A stretch of DNA of 64,000 nt, from positions 186,001 to 250,000 of the forward strand of contig JANRMQ010000004.1 in the NCBI GenBank assembly GCA_040981125.1. The letters run 5' to 3'. Source of the stretch: DASSBQ01 sp040981125 (GTDB lineage Bacteria; Nitrospirota; Nitrospiria; Nitrospirales; Nitrospiraceae). Below the pieces are notes generated by a model. It saw nothing but the letters and a program-made list of their open reading frames with translations. It did no database searches and was not told the DNA's origin. The translations under genes and the position numbers were made by a program. Below are positions 1 through 7,926 of the stretch, in pieces. The first letter of the stretch is position 1. Each line of letters begins with the position of its first letter.

Positions 1-637
1 CTGACAAGACACCGACTTGCTCCCCGCGTCCAGTCACTACGCACGAATGATTGTGAGAGTGATGATTCAGATGCGTGTCACTCGCGACAGTGGCGAGATT
101 GGCCCTTACGGTAATAATGAAAGGGCAGGCTGCACTTCAAAGGACAGTTTGGAACTGATTCCAAAAAGGTAGAGGAAGTCTTTCTTCGACAGGCCACGCT
201 GTTCGAGGATGCCGAGAAGTATCAATAAGGCTCTCACCTGTAAACAATCGTCAGACTCCATAAGATCACGAGCTTAAGGAGAGAATCGTTCGATCTCTCC
301 ATTCTCCTTGCATAAGTCATCGCGACGGTGCTCTCAAGGCTTGTAACCTGATCGCATTGCTTTGGAAAACAAGTCGAAGTGAAACTCATGGAGTCCGTCG
401 TGCGGGGCGAGATGAAGGTCGAATTCTTGAAGAAAGAGGATCTTGCCCGCCCTGCCGATGGAATGGTCAAGTATGCCGACGCGTCTCTCGGGTTGTGGAT
501 GCCTCGGTCGTGGCAGTGGCTAAACGATTGCAGGACAAAGAACTATTGGCACTGCCGGCAGTTTGACCTCAGGCCGTAGATTGCGCTGAAAAGCGGTCAA
601 GCATGGCGGTCTCCAAATCGCAATGGACTGCCTCACC
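1..637. other. Left-end region with no supported gene
   Basis: Only short overlapping reading frames are present (the longest is 78 codons on the minus strand, and two overlapping plus-strand frames lie at 357-579). None has a convincing ribosome-binding site, recognisable family or coding-like composition. An arm TCCAAATCG at 612-620 is inverted with respect to CGATTTGGA at 642-650, inside the first palindrome of the downstream regulatory array. I see no RNA gene here. Confidence 0.5.
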
Positions 638-674
638 GTATCGATTTGGATACGGTTCGCATCTATTTGGATAC
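638..674 (+). promoter_or_regulatory. Upstream activator array A (two GTATC-N6-GATAC sites)
   Basis: Site A1 is GTATCGATTTGGATAC (638-653), a perfect GTATC/GATAC dyad. Site A2 is GCATCTATTTGGATAC (659-674), one mismatch in the left arm. The sites start 21 bp apart, about two helical turns. The array ends 120 bp before the GG of a -24/-12 promoter. Paired dyads 100-160 bp upstream are typical of NtrC-family enhancer-binding proteins at sigma-54 promoters. The binding protein is not identified; its existence is inferred from the repeated architecture at four loci. Confidence 0.7.
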
Positions 675-792
675 ACCAGAAATAGAGACGCACCCGTTTT
701 CTCTCAGCCGAGACCTAATGCCCGGTACACTTTATCAGGGAAATAGGGGGCCGCGCGATGAGGGGAACGAAGCCTTTGGGGAAAGGCCTTAG

Positions 793-808
793 TGGCATGG
801 TGTTTGCG
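793..808 (+). promoter_or_regulatory. Sigma-54 (-24/-12) promoter A
   Basis: The sequence TGGCATGGTGTTTGCG has GG (794-795) and GC (806-807) separated by exactly 10 bp, matching the RpoN consensus TGGCAC-N5-TTGC at the key positions. Initiation would be near 819, just upstream of the DUF928 gene. Support comes from the activator array at 638-674. Confidence 0.75.
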
Positions 809-882
809 GAAACAAGATGCGGCGGGAGGTGCGGAGTCTGTGACGAGCGTTGAAAGATAGATGGAAATCTGCCGGAACTGAC

Positions 883-1614
883 ATGAGGCTTCCCAGACTC
901 ATCTTCCTTCTCGCGGCTCTTCTGGCTTGTTCCGAGGCGCCGAACCATTTTGACTGGTTTCCGAGGAGCCTTGGGGCAAGCGCCGCCGCCGAATCCGTTG
1001 CGCCACCGGGCAGCCGCATGCCGGTCTATAAACCACGGAAGGAGAATGCGCCCCGCGCACGGATCGGCGGTAGTTCCAGAGGAGCGAAGGCGGAGGCGCC
1101 TCAATTGATCGCCCTGGTCCCGGATCATATCGCCTTTACGATTAAGAGCGACCCCTCCCTCTGTTGGTATCTCTCCATGAGCACGTCCCGGCCGATCACC
1201 TTCACCGTGGTCGATTCCCGAGGGATTCGCCCGATCCTGGAACATTCCCTCCCCGCTCCTGTTCGCGCCGGCATCCATTGTATTCGCTTGCGGGAACACG
1301 GAATCGATCTGAGGGAGCAGGAACAATATCGATGGTTTATTACTCTGGTGTGGAACCAGGAAAAGCCGTCCCAAGATCTTGTCGCAGGGGGCATGATCGA
1401 GCGAATCCCGTTCGATGAAGCTTGCGCCCTGAACATGCCGTGTACTTGGAATACCTGTGAACTGGAGGCAGTGTATCGTTACGCCGAATCCGGATTGTGG
1501 TATGACGCCATTGCCTGCCTGCTTGATCTCATGGAACGGGAGCAGGACCGAAGCGCTTTGCAGAAAATTCTGGATGATCTGCTGAGACAATCCGGTATCC
1601 GCTTGCCGGGTTAA
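883..1614 (+). CDS. Secreted DUF928-family protein
   Basis: A 243-aa protein with an N-terminal hydrophobic signal (MRLPRLIFLLAALLAC), possibly a lipoprotein because of the Cys after LLA, although Leu at -2 is atypical. The body matches the DUF928 pattern: a region around ALVPDHIAFTIKSDPSLCWYL, a Gly-Ile strand, YRWFITLVWN and an IERI element. DUF928 proteins are known mainly from cyanobacteria and proteobacteria and have no assigned biochemical function. A TTG at 850 in the same frame is an alternative start; ATG 883 was chosen because it begins the signal peptide. The gene sits directly behind sigma-54 promoter A with its upstream array, so it is probably an inducible exported product. Confidence 0.75.
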   Translation: MRLPRLIFLLAALLACSEAPNHFDWFPRSLGASAAAESVAPPGSRMPVYKPRKENAPRARIGGSSRGAKAEAPQLIALVPDHIAFTIKSDPSLCWYLSMSTSRPITFTVVDSRGIRPILEHSLPAPVRAGIHCIRLREHGIDLREQEQYRWFITLVWNQEKPSQDLVAGGMIERIPFDEACALNMPCTWNTCELEAVYRYAESGLWYDAIACLLDLMEREQDRSALQKILDDLLRQSGIRLPG

Positions 1615-1681
1615 CCATCGGGGCCTTCTTCGCCAAGCCCGAATTCTTTTTCCTTTCACGAGATCATGCCCTTCCCCGCCG

Positions 1682-1717
1682 GTATCCGATTGGATACGCC
1701 TCCATCAATTTGGATAC
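1682..1717 (+). promoter_or_regulatory. Upstream activator array B (two GTATC-N6-GATAC sites)
   Basis: Site B1 is GTATCCGATTGGATAC (1682-1697), a perfect dyad. Site B2 is CCATCAATTTGGATAC (1702-1717), with an intact right arm and a degenerate left arm. Starts are 20 bp apart. The array ends 112 bp before the GG of the downstream -24/-12 element. The right half ATTTGGATAC is identical to both right halves of array A, which supports a common binding protein. Confidence 0.7.
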
Positions 1718-1827
1718 AGTTCCCCTTCTTAAAGGTAGCCAACGGTGTCATGAGGACCGAGACCGGTTCGGGTAAAACTGTAGAAACTTCAAACTGTTTA
1801 CCGGCAAAGCTGTCGAGGATGAATCAA

Positions 1828-1843
1828 TGGCATAGCAGTTGCT
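1828..1843 (+). promoter_or_regulatory. Sigma-54 (-24/-12) promoter B
   Basis: TGGCATAGCAGTTGCT has GG at 1829-1830 and GC at 1841-1842 with the required 10-bp spacing. Six of the first seven bases are the same as in promoter A. Predicted initiation is near 1854, giving a leader of about 77 nt before the small membrane-protein gene at 1931. Confidence 0.75.
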
Positions 1844-1904
1844 GTCTCACCTGGAGAGACAGCGTTTTTCTCCGTCGAGCCTGGCGGTCGATATTGTTTT
1901 CATG

Positions 1905-1930
1905 ACCTCCGAACAACCGGGAGGTTGATA
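1905..1930 (+). promoter_or_regulatory. Hairpin covering the ribosome-binding site
   Basis: ACCTCC (1905-1910) is perfectly complementary to GGAGGT (1920-1925), the Shine-Dalgarno sequence of the gene starting at 1931, with a 9-nt loop. Flanking T-G and G-T wobbles can extend the stem. The block AACAACCGGGAGG recurs before the next gene (near 2158-2170) but without the complementary ACCTCC. The structure could limit translation of the first gene relative to the second. Confidence 0.5.
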
Positions 1931-2116
1931 ATGGAACTTGTCATATGGGGGCTTCTGCTCGGAATGGTCGGCATGATCTGGATTCTTGTCGCGGCCGCGC
2001 TCCAAGGGAATGATGTACAGGACCTCAGGAAGGATGCGGAAGACCGTCCGGTAATGAAACAGGAGACAACGACTTCGGTTCAAGGAGAAAAGCGAGGCAT
2101 GAAGGCCGTCGCATAG
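1931..2116 (+). CDS. Small single-pass membrane protein, function unknown
   Basis: A 61-aa protein starting MELVIWGLLLGMVGMIWILV, one long hydrophobic helix (about residues 2-24), followed by a charged tail with acidic and lysine residues. ATG 1931 follows GGGAGG at a proper distance. It is the first gene after sigma-54 promoter B and lies 59 bp before the ribbon-helix-helix gene, whose RBS carries the same AACAACCGGGAGG block, so the two are likely cotranscribed. I do not recognise a family. Size and topology would suit a regulatory or membrane-stress peptide, but that is speculation. Confidence 0.6.
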   Translation: MELVIWGLLLGMVGMIWILVAAALQGNDVQDLRKDAEDRPVMKQETTTSVQGEKRGMKAVA

Positions 2117-2175
2117 TCCGCCTCGATCCTATTGACCGGCTGACGGACTTCATTCAAACAACCGGGAGGAATGCC

Positions 2176-2469
2176 ATGAATCGTCTTCTATTTATGCGCT
2201 CTTTTAAGCGACAGCGAATGACGGTGAGTTTGCCGGCGGATCTCGTCGAACGAGTCCGTGACGCGGCCTATTGGACTCCGGGTTCGACGATGGCCGGGCT
2301 GATCACGCAGGCGCTTGAAGATTTGCTCAAACAACGGGAAGTTCAGAATGGCCGGCCATTCGCTCCGCGGCTTGGAGCGTTGAAGCCCGGTCGGCCCAAG
2401 AACGGCCGCGATTCCGTCGCCTCTGTATCTGATGAAATACATACTGTATCTTCTCAGATACCTGCCTAA
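2176..2469 (+). CDS. Ribbon-helix-helix-like DNA-binding protein
   Basis: A 97-aa protein. After a basic start (MNRLLFMRSFKRQR) comes MTVSLPADLVERVRDAAYW, then PGSTMAGLITQALEDLLKQRE. This beta strand, helix, short turn, helix order resembles RHH repressors of the CopG/Arc type. The C-terminal 45 residues are low-complexity. ATG 2176 follows GGGAGGA. The last codons overlap two GTATC-N6-GATAC dyads (array D), so the 3' end of this gene doubles as an enhancer for the next transcription unit. No toxin gene adjoins it, so a toxin-antitoxin role is not supported. It may act as a regulator inside the sigma-54 regulon. Confidence 0.65.
   Translation: MNRLLFMRSFKRQRMTVSLPADLVERVRDAAYWTPGSTMAGLITQALEDLLKQREVQNGRPFAPRLGALKPGRPKNGRDSVASVSDEIHTVSSQIPA
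2425..2461 (+). promoter_or_regulatory. Upstream activator array D, inside the 3' end of the RHH gene
   Basis: Site D1 is GTATCTGATGAAATAC (2425-2440), one mismatch in the right arm. Site D2 is GTATCTTCTCAGATAC (2446-2461), a perfect dyad extending to 6-bp arms. Starts are 21 bp apart. The array ends 105 bp before an AG-N10-GC promoter-like element, the same distance as at locus C. Confidence 0.65.
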
Positions 2470-2530
2470 ATCGGCGGGGCACGCGCGCTCCTCTCAGTTT
2501 CTCGTCAAACTCCTAATTTTCCTACCTCAT

Positions 2531-2550
2531 GGCCGCCTTTCCAGGCGGCC
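2531..2550 (+). terminator. Perfect GC-rich hairpin after the RHH gene
   Basis: GGCCGCCT (2531-2538) pairs with AGGCGGCC (2543-2550) across a TTCC loop. It lies 62 bp after the RHH stop codon. No T-tract follows, so a role as intrinsic terminator is only possible. It would separate the RHH operon from the transcription unit that starts near 2591. Confidence 0.4.
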
Positions 2551-2564
2551 GCCGTTCGCGTTCT

Positions 2565-2580
2565 AAGCATGTATTTTGCG
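2565..2580 (+). promoter_or_regulatory. Sigma-54-like promoter D
   Basis: AAGCATGTATTTTGCG has CATG following the -24 position and TTTTGC at -12, with exactly 10 bp between AG (2566-2567) and GC (2578-2579). The first G of the invariant GG is an A, so it is weaker than A and B. The array at 2425-2461 supports it. Initiation would be near 2591. Confidence 0.5.
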
Positions 2581-2590
2581 TGAAGACATT

Positions 2591-2996
2591 CTGGCCCAAG
2601 ATAGTTGTGGTATCGCCTTCCCGCGACCAGACATGCGAGGTCAGAAGGTCCATGACACGTCGGTCCTGCGCCCGGCATCCCGTGAGGGCCGATCGATCCT
2701 TAAAAATTCCTGCCGCTCTTTTTTGTACACGACTGAAAGGATCTTCCTCGGCGTCGAAGCGCGTGGTGTGCCGAGGACAACGGTTCGCGCCGCCGCCTGA
2801 CGAGCGCCGATGAGAAGGGCTCAAACGGCCTTGTTTGCACAGGCTGTGTGTCACCGCGGCCCGGCAGGGCCATGGGTGACTTCTGTGAAATTCTGAGTCT
2901 GAAGCAGGAGTTCACAATTTCTAATTGGATATGAGAGAGGCAGTGGCAGGGCGAACCCAAAACTAACTTAGAACTCCTGGGTAACGGAGGGTTGTC
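2591..2996 (+). other. Long leader or small-RNA region before the REC-PAS gene
   Basis: About 400 bp without a convincing gene; a TTG-initiated 74-codon frame (2576-2800) begins upstream of the predicted start and has no recognisable product. It contains CTCTTTTTTG near 2717-2725 and a hairpin with arms TCCTCGGC (2745-2752) and GCCGAGGA (2770-2777). If promoter D is real, this is either a 400-nt 5' leader of the gene at 2997 or a separate small RNA. A weak GG-N10-GC match at 2939-2952 lies closer to the gene, but its -12 part (GGGC) is poor. Confidence 0.35.
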
Positions 2997-5900
2997 ATGA
3001 CATCCGCGACGACAGACTATTCCATTCTGGTGGTGGATGACGATCCGGATATCGTCCTTGGCCTGCAGGATTTTCTTGATCATCATGGATATCGGGTCGA
3101 CGTCGCCTACACCTGCGCGGAGGCCGTGACGGCGGCAAGGGCCCGCCATTACGACGCCGTCATCCTGGACTTGAGTCTGCCGGATGGCGACGGGTTCGCC
3201 GTTCTGCGGACACTCCAAGAATTGGATCCGCGACTTCCCGTCGTCATTCTGACCGCTTTTACGACCACCGAGCGGACGGTGGGGTCGCTAAGCGAAGGAG
3301 CCTTCGCCTACCTGACCAAACCGTACAACCGTGATGAACTGATCGCCATCCTGACGCGCGCCGTCGGCGTCCACGAACTGGCGACCAAAGTGCAATCTGT
3401 CGAGCATGCGCTCAGCGAAAGCGAGGAACGGTTTCGTTCGCTCGTGGAGTCGGCGACCGATGCCATCGTATTGGCCGATGAGGATGGCCTCATCGTGTCC
3501 TGGAACCAAGCTGCGCGGCGGCTGTTCGGCCATACCGAGGCGGAGGTACGGGGCAAGCCGCTCACCATCATCATGCCCGAACGATATCGGGCGCACCATG
3601 AACGGGGCTTTCAGCGAGTTCGCACTACGGGACAATCCCGACTGATCGGCAACCTGATCGCGGTCGAAGGATTGCGAAAGAACGGAACTGAATTTCCGCT
3701 GGAACTCTCTCTGGCGACCTGGAAGAGCGGCGGCCAATCCTTCTACAGCGGCATCATCCGGGATATCACCGAACGGCGGCGGTCGGAAGTGGCCCTCGAT
3801 CGATTGCGCCGGCAACACGCATTGATTCTGACGCAGGCCGGTGAAGGGATCTACGGATTGGACGCCGACGGCAACACGACATTCGTCAATACGGCGGCCG
3901 CCGCATTGTTGGGGTATGAGGCGGATGAACTGCTGGGCCGATCGATGCATCAAACGCTGCACCATACCAAGGCCGACGGCGCCCCGTATCCGGCCGAACG
4001 CTGTCCTATTCATGGCGCGATTCATGACGGCCGCGTGCACCGGGTTACCGACGAAGTGTTTTGGAAAAAGGACGGCACGAGCTTTCCTGTGGAGTACGTG
4101 AGCACCCCGATTCGCGAGGATCATCGGGTGGTCGGCGTGGTGGTCGTGTTTCGCGATATTTCGGATCGCAAGCGCGCCGAGTCGGCTCTTTCAGAGAGCG
4201 AGGAGCGATTTCGCCAGCTCGCAGAACACATCAACGAGGTGTTCTGGATCACCGATCCCGCGAAGAGTGAAATCATCTATATCAGCCCGGGGTATGAACA
4301 GATTTGGGGACGATCCTGCGCAAGCCTGTATGCCGCGCCTCAGTCATGGCTGGAAGCCGTTCATCCCGATGACCGGCCGCTGGTCCAGGAAGACGCCCTG
4401 ACTAAACAGGCCAGCGGCGGCTATGACAAACAGTATCGAATTCAACGGCCCGACGGTTCAATGCGGTGGATCTGGGATCGCGCTTTTCCGATTCGCAACG
4501 CCTCGGGATCGGTATACCGCATTGTGGGGTTCGCCGAGGACATCACCGATCGGAAGCGCGCCGCGTTGGCCTTGGAGGACGCGGAGCAGCGCTTTCGCTC
4601 CCTGGTCGCCAATATTCCGGGAGCGGTCTATCGCTGCGCCTGTGATGCGGACTGGACCATGCGGTTTCTCAGCGAGGCCATGCAGAACATCTGCGGGTAT
4701 CCCGCTTCTGATTTCATCGACAACCTGGTTCGCTCCTACGCCAGCATCATTCATATCGACGATCGCCTCCTGGTTCAGGAAGTCATCGGCAAAGCTCTTC
4801 TCGAGAGGCAGCCCTACCAACTGGAATACCGGATCATGACCGCCCAGAACGGAATTCGATGGGTCTCTGAGAACGGACAGGGCATCTTCGGCGCGAACGG
4901 CCGCCTGCTGTGGCTGGACGGCGTCATCTTCGATATCACCGACCGCAAGCTCGCAGAGAAATCGTTACAAGAAAGCGAAGCGCGCTATCGAGCCCTTTTC
5001 GAGGATAACCCGTCGATGTACTTGATGGTGGACGGCGCGGGTGTTGTCCTATCCGTCAACCGCTTTGGATCCGAGCGGCTCGGGTACAAGGTGGAAGAAT
5101 TGATCGGCCGACCCGTCTTCGAGATCTTCCATGATGCCGACCGGTCCGCTGTGCGAAGTAGCCTGGAAGCCTGCCTCGCTTCGCCCGGCGTGCCCATGAA
5201 TTGGGAATTGCGCAAGGTGAGAAAGAACCGCTCGGTCATCTGGGTGCGAGAGACGGCTCAAGCGGTTTTAAACGAGCGCGGCGAACCGGTGGTTTTGATC
5301 GTGTGCGAAGACGTCAGCGCGATGAAGGATGCGGAGCGGGCTGCCCGTGAAAGCGAAGACTTCACGAATCAGATTCTCCGGAGCAGCGCCGATTGCATCA
5401 AGGTGCTTGACCTCGAGAGTCGCATCCAATTTATGAACCAAGCCGGGACGGAGCTGATGGGAATTACGGACCCTGCCACGTTGACAAACAGGCTCTGGAT
5501 GGATTTCTGGGAAGGGGAAGATCGGGCGGCCGCGTCCGCTGCGATTGCGGCGGCGAAAGCCGGAGAGATTGGGAAGTTCGTCGGCTGTTGTCCGACCGCC
5601 GACGGTCAGCGGAAATGGTGGGACGTGCAGATCACCCCGATGCATGACGGGCAACACAGGCTGCGGCAGTTGCTGGTCACATCGCGCGATATCACCGAGT
5701 ACCGGCGGGTGCAGAGTGCCCTGCAGCTCAGCGAAGAACGGTTGGAATTGGTCGTCCACGGCTCGAACGACGGATTCTGGGACGGTCGCATGCTGCCGAA
5801 CGAGCCGTGGTATTCGCCGCGGACGCCGATCTGGTGGTCGCCTCATGTGCGGGAGATGCTCGGCGTCACGGAAGGGGAATTTCCTGACGTTCTGGAAAGT

Positions 5901-6887
5901 TGGCTGTCCCGCCTGCATCCCGAAGACAAAGAACATACGTTTGCCGCTCTCAAAGCGCATATCGAACGCCGCGTTCCATACGATCAGGAGTATCGGCTGC
6001 TGGCCAAGCAGGGAGAATACCGGTGGTTCCGTGCGCGGGGACAGGGCGTTTGGGACGAGAGCGGCCGACTGATTCGCATGGCCGGTTCACTGCAATGCAT
6101 CACGGACCGTAAACGCTTTGAGGAAGCGTTACGGCAGAGCGAGGAGCTGCTCTGGTCCATCATTAATAATTCGACCGCGGTCGTCTATGCCAAGGATGCG
6201 GATGGTCGGTATCTGCTGGTCAATTCCCGTTTCGAGCAACTGTTCTCGATCTCGCTCGACCGGTTGCGAGGGAAGACGGATTACGACATTTTTCCGAAGG
6301 AATTCGCCGAGACGTTCCGCGCCAATGATCTGCTGGTTCTGAAGACGGGTCAGGCGTGTGAATATGAAGAATTCGCTCCCCATCCGGACGGTCTTCACGC
6401 GTACATCTCCGTGAAGGTGCCGCTCGTAGATCATCAAGGACGAGTCTATGCGTCGTGCGGAATCTCGACCGACATAACTGAACGCAAGCGCGCGGAAGAG
6501 CAGCTCCGTATGAGCGAGGAGCGATTGCGCATGGCCCTCTCCGCATCGCATGTGGGCATCTGGGACTGGGATATCCGCAGCGGGCGCATGTACTGGTCCG
6601 CCGGAGTGGAAGCGCTGTGCGGGCTGGCCACCGGTTCGTTTGCCGGGACATATGCGGATTACATGGAGCTGGTGTACCTGGAAGATCGCGGGGCGTTGCT
6701 GGCTTCGCTCCAACGAGCGTTGATCGACCAGGCTGCCATAGAAGCCACGCATCGCGTGATGTGGCCTGATGGGACGCTACACTGGCTGGCCTGGACCGGA
6801 CGGATCCACCGCGATAGCGAGAATCGCGCCGTGCGCGTCTTAGGCACGGTCAGCGACGTGACAGGACGGGATGTTCACAACCTATGA
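2997..6887 (+). CDS. REC domain fused to about nine PAS domains, no output domain
   Basis: A 1296-aa cytoplasmic protein. The N-terminus is a receiver with acidic pocket VVDDDPD, phosphoacceptor Asp58, Thr86 and Lys108. Nine PAS/PAC repeats follow from about residue 140 to the end, each opening with a SEERFRSL-like linker and closing with an IT(D/E)RKR-type motif. There is no HisKA, HATPase, GGDEF or DNA-binding domain; the protein stops right after the last PAC motif. ATG 2997 has the RBS GGAGGG. The REC and first two PAS domains closely resemble those of the kinase at 15600, so the two are paralogues. A substrate-binding-protein gene follows 52 bp later, suggesting an operon. It may be a phosphorylation-controlled sensory scaffold, or a kinase that lost its catalytic end. 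Confidence 0.9.
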   Translation: MTSATTDYSILVVDDDPDIVLGLQDFLDHHGYRVDVAYTCAEAVTAARARHYDAVILDLSLPDGDGFAVLRTLQELDPRLPVVILTAFTTTERTVGSLSEGAFAYLTKPYNRDELIAILTRAVGVHELATKVQSVEHALSESEERFRSLVESATDAIVLADEDGLIVSWNQAARRLFGHTEAEVRGKPLTIIMPERYRAHHERGFQRVRTTGQSRLIGNLIAVEGLRKNGTEFPLELSLATWKSGGQSFYSGIIRDITERRRSEVALDRLRRQHALILTQAGEGIYGLDADGNTTFVNTAAAALLGYEADELLGRSMHQTLHHTKADGAPYPAERCPIHGAIHDGRVHRVTDEVFWKKDGTSFPVEYVSTPIREDHRVVGVVVVFRDISDRKRAESALSESEERFRQLAEHINEVFWITDPAKSEIIYISPGYEQIWGRSCASLYAAPQSWLEAVHPDDRPLVQEDALTKQASGGYDKQYRIQRPDGSMRWIWDRAFPIRNASGSVYRIVGFAEDITDRKRAALALEDAEQRFRSLVANIPGAVYRCACDADWTMRFLSEAMQNICGYPASDFIDNLVRSYASIIHIDDRLLVQEVIGKALLERQPYQLEYRIMTAQNGIRWVSENGQGIFGANGRLLWLDGVIFDITDRKLAEKSLQESEARYRALFEDNPSMYLMVDGAGVVLSVNRFGSERLGYKVEELIGRPVFEIFHDADRSAVRSSLEACLASPGVPMNWELRKVRKNRSVIWVRETAQAVLNERGEPVVLIVCEDVSAMKDAERAARESEDFTNQILRSSADCIKVLDLESRIQFMNQAGTELMGITDPATLTNRLWMDFWEGEDRAAASAAIAAAKAGEIGKFVGCCPTADGQRKWWDVQITPMHDGQHRLRQLLVTSRDITEYRRVQSALQLSEERLELVVHGSNDGFWDGRMLPNEPWYSPRTPIWWSPHVREMLGVTEGEFPDVLESWLSRLHPEDKEHTFAALKAHIERRVPYDQEYRLLAKQGEYRWFRARGQGVWDESGRLIRMAGSLQCITDRKRFEEALRQSEELLWSIINNSTAVVYAKDADGRYLLVNSRFEQLFSISLDRLRGKTDYDIFPKEFAETFRANDLLVLKTGQACEYEEFAPHPDGLHAYISVKVPLVDHQGRVYASCGISTDITERKRAEEQLRMSEERLRMALSASHVGIWDWDIRSGRMYWSAGVEALCGLATGSFAGTYADYMELVYLEDRGALLASLQRALIDQAAIEATHRVMWPDGTLHWLAWTGRIHRDSENRAVRVLGTVSDVTGRDVHNL

Positions 6888-6939
6888 ATGAAGGACAGGC
6901 TTCATATAGACACACCGCATCCTCGGGAGAGAAGCGCGA

Positions 6940-7911
6940 GTGACGCGTTCAGCGACGGGAACTTCAACCGGAGGGATACGCCGGAGCGTGATGCTCTGGG
7001 TCTATCTGCTGAGCGGGCTGTTGCTCCATCAGTCACTGCTCGCTCCACTGTCCGCCCACGCGACGGAAGTCGCCATCCTCAAGTCCTCCGACATCGCGGC
7101 CTATAATCAAGCCATCGCCGGCTTCACGGCGGCGCTCCCCGCCAACCTCACCCTGACAGAATACGATCTCCAAGGCGATCTGGAAAAAGGCCGCAAGCTG
7201 GCCCGTAAAATCCGGGCCTCCGATCCCGCCCTTGTCCTGGCGGTGGGTCTCAAGGCGGCTAAGGCGGCTCAACTGGAGATCGTCGATATCCCGATCATCT
7301 ACATCATGGTGTTGGACCCTGCGAAGTACGGCTTGTCCACGCCGAACATGACAGGCGTCTTGCTGGAAGTGCCGGTGGAGCGACAGCTGGCCGCCATCAA
7401 GATGCTACTGCCTCGCGTGAAGCATATAGGCACGCTCTACGATCCGGCAAAAACCGCCGCGGCGGTCGAGGAGGCCCAGCGCCTCATGAAGCACAGTAAC
7501 AATACCGACCTGTATGCGACCCCCGTGTCGAGCGAGAAGGAAGTGCCGGCCGCGCTCCAGCGCTTGTTGGGATCGATCGGCGCCCTATGGCTGATCCCGG
7601 ACTCGACGGTCCTGAACGACGAGTCATTGCGGTTTATTCTCAACAGCGCCTTGGAAGCGCATGTGCCGGTCATCGGGTTCTCACGCGAGTTCGCGAAGAC
7701 CGGCGCGCTCCTGTGTTTGTCGGTCAATTATCAGGACATCGGCCGCCAGGCCGGCCAATTGACGAAGAGGCTTTTGGATGGACGCGCGAGCTTGCCGCTC
7801 AAGCCCATTCCCCCGGATCGCATCGAAATGACCTTGAATCTCAAGTCGGCCAAGTTTCTCGGCATCGAGATTCCAAAGGAAATGGAAGCACGAGCCGATG
7901 AACTGTATTAA
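6940..7911 (+). CDS. ABC_sub_bind-family periplasmic substrate-binding protein
   Basis: A 323-aa protein starting at GTG 6940 behind GGGAGAG; a hydrophobic signal (LWVYLLSGLLLHQSLL) ends near LSAHA. The mature part has the two-lobed fold pattern of ABC_sub_bind (PF04392, TrpX-like): VAILKSSDIAAYNQAIAGF, a lobe switch near MTGVLLEVPVERQL, IGTLYDP and a C-terminal IPPDRIEMTLNLKSAKFLGIEIP element. No permease or ATPase of its own lies nearby. It is followed 15 bp later by a membrane histidine kinase, so it more likely presents a ligand to the sensor than feeds a transporter. The ligand is unknown. Confidence 0.85.
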   Translation: MTRSATGTSTGGIRRSVMLWVYLLSGLLLHQSLLAPLSAHATEVAILKSSDIAAYNQAIAGFTAALPANLTLTEYDLQGDLEKGRKLARKIRASDPALVLAVGLKAAKAAQLEIVDIPIIYIMVLDPAKYGLSTPNMTGVLLEVPVERQLAAIKMLLPRVKHIGTLYDPAKTAAAVEEAQRLMKHSNNTDLYATPVSSEKEVPAALQRLLGSIGALWLIPDSTVLNDESLRFILNSALEAHVPVIGFSREFAKTGALLCLSVNYQDIGRQAGQLTKRLLDGRASLPLKPIPPDRIEMTLNLKSAKFLGIEIPKEMEARADELY

Positions 7912-7926
7912 TCGCGAGGCGCTCCC

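Noticed and set aside
715..1659. A 314-codon minus-strand frame overlapping the DUF928 gene
   Set aside because: Antisense shadow; the plus-strand frame has the DUF928 signature, a signal peptide and a promoter.
883..2469. PEP-CTERM/exosortase membership of the sigma-54-controlled genes
   Set aside because: PEP-CTERM systems can be RpoN-controlled, but none of the products here ends with a PEP motif, helix and basic tail.
2939..2952. GG-N10-GC match just upstream of the REC-PAS gene as its sigma-54 promoter
   Set aside because: Spacing fits, but the -12 part is GGGC rather than TTGC and it lies nearly 480 bp from array D; kept only as a weak alternative.
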